Source: Bacteroidota bacterium (GTDB lineage: Bacteria; Bacteroidota; Bacteroidia; Bacteroidales; PXBB01). Taken from it: a stretch of 8,456 bases of DNA. Positions 6,021 through 8,456 of this stretch are shown piece by piece. Under the pieces are notes generated by a model that was not told where the DNA came from, made no database searches, and saw nothing but the letters and a program-made list of their open reading frames with translations. Where the stretch lies: positions 1-8,456 of the forward strand of contig JAKIYU010000107.1 of assembly GCA_022708385.1 (NCBI GenBank). The letters are read 5' to 3'. Position 1 is the first letter of the stretch; each line of letters opens with the position of its first letter. The translations under genes and the position numbers were made by a program.

Positions 6021-6932
6021 TTAATTTTCATGCGCTTGTAATAGGTTCATGATGTCATTAATTTTCTCTGCTTCACTTTTTAATCCCTCAATCCAATGTA
6101 TTTTAATGCCCTGTTTTTCCATACGCCGAAACCACGTCATTTGCCGTTTGGCAAATTGATGTATGGCCGTATTGAGTTGGTTAACCATGTCATCGTACGA
6201 TAACGCTCCCTCAAGAAGAAGCGTTATATATTTGTACTCAAGGCCGTAATATTTGAGCTGTGCAGGGCTAACGCCTTTATCAAGTAAAGCTTGCACCTCT
6301 TCAATCATGCCTTTGTTTAAGCGTTGTTGCAATCTGTCGGTAATGCGGCTTCGTAAAATTTCGCGGGGCAGGTTGATACCGAAAATGATACCAGAAACGG
6401 GTTTGTAATTTATAGAGTCGTCGGGATGAGACTGGTAATAAGTTTCAATTTCAATAGCCCTCAGCAGCCTTTCCCTCTCGGTAAAGTCGCTGGTGTTGTG
6501 CGTTTTCTTCAGGGAGGTAAGCAAGATAATTAGTTCTTCATCGGTTTTTGTGGCGAGACCGGCCCTCAGCTCAGGGTCTTCAGGCACAGTTGTAAGGCGG
6601 TAACCTTTTAGGATGGCTTCAAGATACATGCCTGTGCCTCCGCACAGGATAACCTTTTTATGGCGCAACTTTATACTGTTGTATGCGTTATGAAAATCCC
6701 TTACAAACTCATGAACGTTATAAGCATATCCCGCCTCCACAATGTCGATGAGGTGATATGGAATGATTTGCCCGCTGATGGTATATTCCGACAGGTCTTT
6801 GCCTGTTCCCCAGTCCATACCTCTGTACACCTGCCTCGAATCGGCGCTTATGATTTCTGCATCAAGCTGCGCAGCAAGCATAGCAGCCAGCCTTGTTTTT
6901 CCGCATGCCGTAGGGCCTAAAATAGTAATCAT
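6021..6932 (-). CDS. miaA: tRNA dimethylallyltransferase
   Basis: This enzyme transfers the dimethylallyl group from DMAPP to N6 of A37 in tRNAs that read codons starting with U, in the cytosol, giving i6A. Visible features of the 303 residues: P-loop GPTACGKT (6-13); DSRQVYRGMDWGTGK (31-45), the DSxQVY signature; GGTGMYLEAILKG (98-110); ERERLLRAIE (152-161); RITDRLQQRLNKGMIEEV (196-213); and AKRQMTWFRRM (261-271), the C-terminal signature. Two positions differ from standard MiaA: WGTGK instead of IGTAK, and GLEYKYI (230-236) in place of the usual GYKE/GYRQ block. These suggest the second MiaA type that I recall in Bacteroidota genomes. The ATG at 6932 gives the P-loop near the N-terminus, as expected. 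The glycosyltransferase gene ends 24 bp upstream on the same strand, so the two are probably co-transcribed. The plus-strand barrel gene converges on its 3' end across 40 bp. Confidence 0.93.
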   Translation of the reverse strand: MITILGPTACGKTRLAAMLAAQLDAEIISADSRQVYRGMDWGTGKDLSEYTISGQIIPYHLIDIVEAGYAYNVHEFVRDFHNAYNSIKLRHKKVILCGGTGMYLEAILKGYRLTTVPEDPELRAGLATKTDEELIILLTSLKKTHNTSDFTERERLLRAIEIETYYQSHPDDSINYKPVSGIIFGINLPREILRSRITDRLQQRLNKGMIEEVQALLDKGVSPAQLKYYGLEYKYITLLLEGALSYDDMVNQLNTAIHQFAKRQMTWFRRMEKQGIKIHWIEGLKSEAEKINDIMNLLQAHEN

Positions 6933-6956
6933 TAACAGGTTTTATTGTAAGTAAAA

Positions 6957-8153
6957 TTAATGAAATAAATCGTCATACTGCCATTTCTTTTCTTCATCGG
7001 TAAGGGCATTTCTGATGGCATCGAGCAGGTCGATTGGGGCCGTGGAAAAACTGAAACTGGCTGTTTGCAGTTGCCATGTATTCAGCTTGTTTTCATCCAG
7101 AAAATCAATAAGGGCTTCTTCATCTGTGATTTCTAACTGGGGCTGTCGCCATTTGAGATACTGCAATATTCTAAGACCATCAATTTTTTGATAGCAGGCA
7201 TTTACAAATGTTTCTTTTGTGCGTGCGTTACGGCGAAGGGGTGCCCAGATATTTTCCTCAGTAAAATGCTGTCGTATAAACTCCGACATAGGCACCAGCA
7301 CATCTTCGGTAAATAATGTGTCAAATAAAAGGCAGGTGTCGCGTATTTCGCTGAAAATATTTCTGTGGTACACCGGATAACTATCCCAGTTTCCTCTGCT
7401 GCCTTTTATAAGGGCCGGTCCTGTGCCAAAAAACACCCTGTCGGAATAACGGGTGGCCGGATAAACGGTGGTGCTGTTCCATGTAATAATCTGACCGGCT
7501 TTGCGCAGCTTTTGCAGGAAATAAAAATCTTCGCCACTCTTTTTGGGTGTAATACCGCCTGTTTTTCTATAGGCCCAAACAGGCAATGCTATGGCTGAGC
7601 CCAGTGCTGTAAAGGCATAAGGCGATCGGATGTGCCACAGGTTTAAGGCATAAGTGCGCATATAAATTTCGTATCTCAGCAGAGCCCTGTCGAGTGTTTT
7701 GTCGCCTGTAAGCCTGTGGTAATAGGGATTTGTCAGGGCCAGCCGGTCGGGAAAACGCCGGAACAAATCAACAACGCTTTCGACATAATGTGTGTCAACC
7801 ACAGTGTCGGCATCGAGACTTATAATGATATCATTATCGCAGGCTACAGTATTAATGGCATCCATAACCGTTTTCCTTGCCCAGCCTACGCCGGCATCCT
7901 TATGCTGCCATCCCTTACCGGGGCTTGTTTTATCTAAGACTTCGCATCCTGCTTCCTTCAAAAAGTGCATCACACGCGCGTTCGACTCACAAATTTCAAT
8001 TTTGTCTTCTATAACCCACCACATATCCGGTTGGTTGACACAGGCAATGATTTTTACAGGGCTGTATGTCTGAATTTTTATAGATTCCAAACATGCCTCT
8101 ATTACGGCCTCTTCATTCATTACCGGCAACGCTACATAAACAACGGGTTGCAT
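6957..8153 (-). CDS. GT-A fold glycosyltransferase (family 2-like), cytosolic
   Basis: A nucleotide-sugar-dependent glycosyltransferase of 398 residues; donor and acceptor are unknown. The start YVALPVMNEEAVIEACLESI (6-25) is the first strand and helix of the GT-A fold. LDADT at 113-117 holds the DxD metal/nucleotide site (Asp114, Asp116). SGEDFYFLQKLRKAG (206-220) holds the Glu-Asp of the likely catalytic base. No hydrophobic membrane segment is visible, so it should act in the cytosol or at the inner face of the membrane. About 110 residues after the catalytic domain (285-398) are mixed and acidic, with no motif I know. The frame is open further upstream to a TTG at 8180, but that codon lies in a -7 promoter box, and the ATG at 8153 follows an AGAAGAAAAAG purine run, so 8153 is chosen. 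miaA follows after 24 bp and probably shares its transcript. Confidence 0.82.
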   Translation of the reverse strand: MQPVVYVALPVMNEEAVIEACLESIKIQTYSPVKIIACVNQPDMWWVIEDKIEICESNARVMHFLKEAGCEVLDKTSPGKGWQHKDAGVGWARKTVMDAINTVACDNDIIISLDADTVVDTHYVESVVDLFRRFPDRLALTNPYYHRLTGDKTLDRALLRYEIYMRTYALNLWHIRSPYAFTALGSAIALPVWAYRKTGGITPKKSGEDFYFLQKLRKAGQIITWNSTTVYPATRYSDRVFFGTGPALIKGSRGNWDSYPVYHRNIFSEIRDTCLLFDTLFTEDVLVPMSEFIRQHFTEENIWAPLRRNARTKETFVNACYQKIDGLRILQYLKWRQPQLEITDEEALIDFLDENKLNTWQLQTASFSFSTAPIDLLDAIRNALTDEEKKWQYDDLFH

Positions 8154-8177
8154 ACTTTTTCTTCTGTTTGTATAGAA

Positions 8178-8185
8178 CAAAAATA
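8178..8185 (-). promoter_or_regulatory. -7 box for the glycosyltransferase-miaA unit
   Basis: On the minus strand these bases read TATTTTTG, an exact TAnnTTTG match 24 bp before the ATG at 8153. No TTTG is seen 19 bp upstream (CTGA at 8208-8205), so the -33 half is poor. The match argues against translation starting at the TTG at 8180. Confidence 0.45.
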
Positions 8186-8193
8186 AGTGAAAT

Positions 8194-8224
8194 TTTGTAG
8201 ATTTTCAGATAGTATGTATATTTG
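8194..8224 (+). promoter_or_regulatory. Bacteroidota-type promoter for the PLD-like gene
   Basis: TTTG (8194-8197), a spacer of exactly 19 bp and TATATTTG (8217-8224) fit the Bacteroidota consensus TTTG-N19-TAnnTTTG without mismatch. Transcription would begin near 8228-8231. That leaves about 20 nt before the ATG at 8251, but only about 5 nt before the in-frame ATG at 8236, which favours 8251 as the start. Confidence 0.65.
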
Positions 8225-8250
8225 TATAAGTCATTATGCGCTATTATTAT

Positions 8251-8456
8251 ATGGAAACCGAAATAACTTATTCCTTTTATGACGACCCCCTTTTGCTCTA
8301 CAATGCCATGTGGGAAGATATTAAGAATGCCCAAAAATATATATGCATAGAAACGTATAAATTTGGCAATGATCCGATAGGAGAGAGGTTCAGGGATATT
8401 CTTACCAAAAAAGCCAAACAAGGTGTAAAAATTCAGATACTGATTGATTCCTGGGG
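8251..8456 (+). CDS. Phospholipase D / cardiolipin synthase-like protein (5' part only)
   Basis: The first 68 codons of a gene that continues past the right edge. The translation begins METEITYSF, and its segment AMWEDIKNAQKYICIETYKF (19-38), followed by DPIGERFRDILTKKAKQGV (41-59) and IQILIDSWG (61-69), matches the first strand-helix-strand of PLD-superfamily cardiolipin synthases, which join two phosphatidylglycerols or transfer phosphatidyl groups. The HKD catalytic motifs would lie outside the window, so the activity is not proven. No N-terminal membrane segments are present, unlike ClsA-type synthases, so a short ClsB/ClsC-like form or another PLD-type transferase is more likely. An in-frame ATG at 8236 would add five residues (MRYYY), but the promoter position favours 8251. 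The start lacks a Shine-Dalgarno sequence. The gene is divergent from the glycosyltransferase. Confidence 0.8.
   Translation, partial: METEITYSFYDDPLLLYNAMWEDIKNAQKYICIETYKFGNDPIGERFRDILTKKAKQGVKIQILIDSW

Noticed and set aside
8154..8180. N-terminal extension of the glycosyltransferase from a TTG codon at 8180
   Set aside because: The TTG is inside an exact -7 promoter match, the extra nine residues (FYTNRRKS plus start) do not belong to the GT-A fold, and a purine run precedes the ATG at 8153.
8113..8421. 102-codon minus-strand open frame across the divergent promoter and PLD gene
   Set aside because: It overlaps the start of the glycosyltransferase and is antisense to the clear PLD-like coding sequence; it has no family resemblance.

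Overview
The window comes from a member of the Bacteroidota (Bacteroidetes). Three independent signs agree. A large secreted protein ends in a gliding-motility-type (type B) C-terminal sorting domain of the type IX secretion system (T9SS). Promoters are of the TTTG / TAnnTTTG kind, and most genes lack a clear Shine-Dalgarno sequence. A secreted protein is predicted to be cut after Ala, leaving Gln at its N-terminus. I cannot place the organism below phylum.

Layout, left to right. Positions 1-197 hold no gene: they carry degenerate period-7 repeats broken by two short GC-rich palindromes. pyrE (198-848, minus) and a NUDIX hydrolase (847-1485, plus) are arranged head to head, and their start codons overlap in one CATG. 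A 104-bp gap (1486-1589) carries an AT-rich palindrome and a good -7 box. It leads to a two-gene unit on the plus strand: a 1224-residue surface protein (1590-5264) and, 2 bp later, a small outer-membrane beta-barrel candidate (5267-5980). Convergent to these lies a minus-strand pair: a cytosolic family-2-like glycosyltransferase (true start 8153) followed 24 bp later by miaA (6021-6932). A 97-bp divergent promoter region (8154-8250) then leads into the first 68 codons of a phospholipase D / cardiolipin synthase-like protein that runs off the right edge.

How the genes relate. pyrE (pyrimidine synthesis), miaA (tRNA modification), the NUDIX enzyme and the PLD protein look like ordinary chromosomal genes. 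The most distinctive unit is the surface protein plus barrel. The first is built for export through the T9SS: signal peptide, repetitive beta-rich stalk, seven Ig/PKD-like modules each with one cysteine pair, then a sorting domain. The second is secreted to the outer membrane and is probably translationally coupled to it. In well-known cases such as SprB/SprF, type B substrates are paired with a PorP/SprF-family barrel. The partner here does not look like that family, which makes the pair the best candidate for something undescribed. I see no CRISPR array, tRNA, rRNA, transposase or phage gene.
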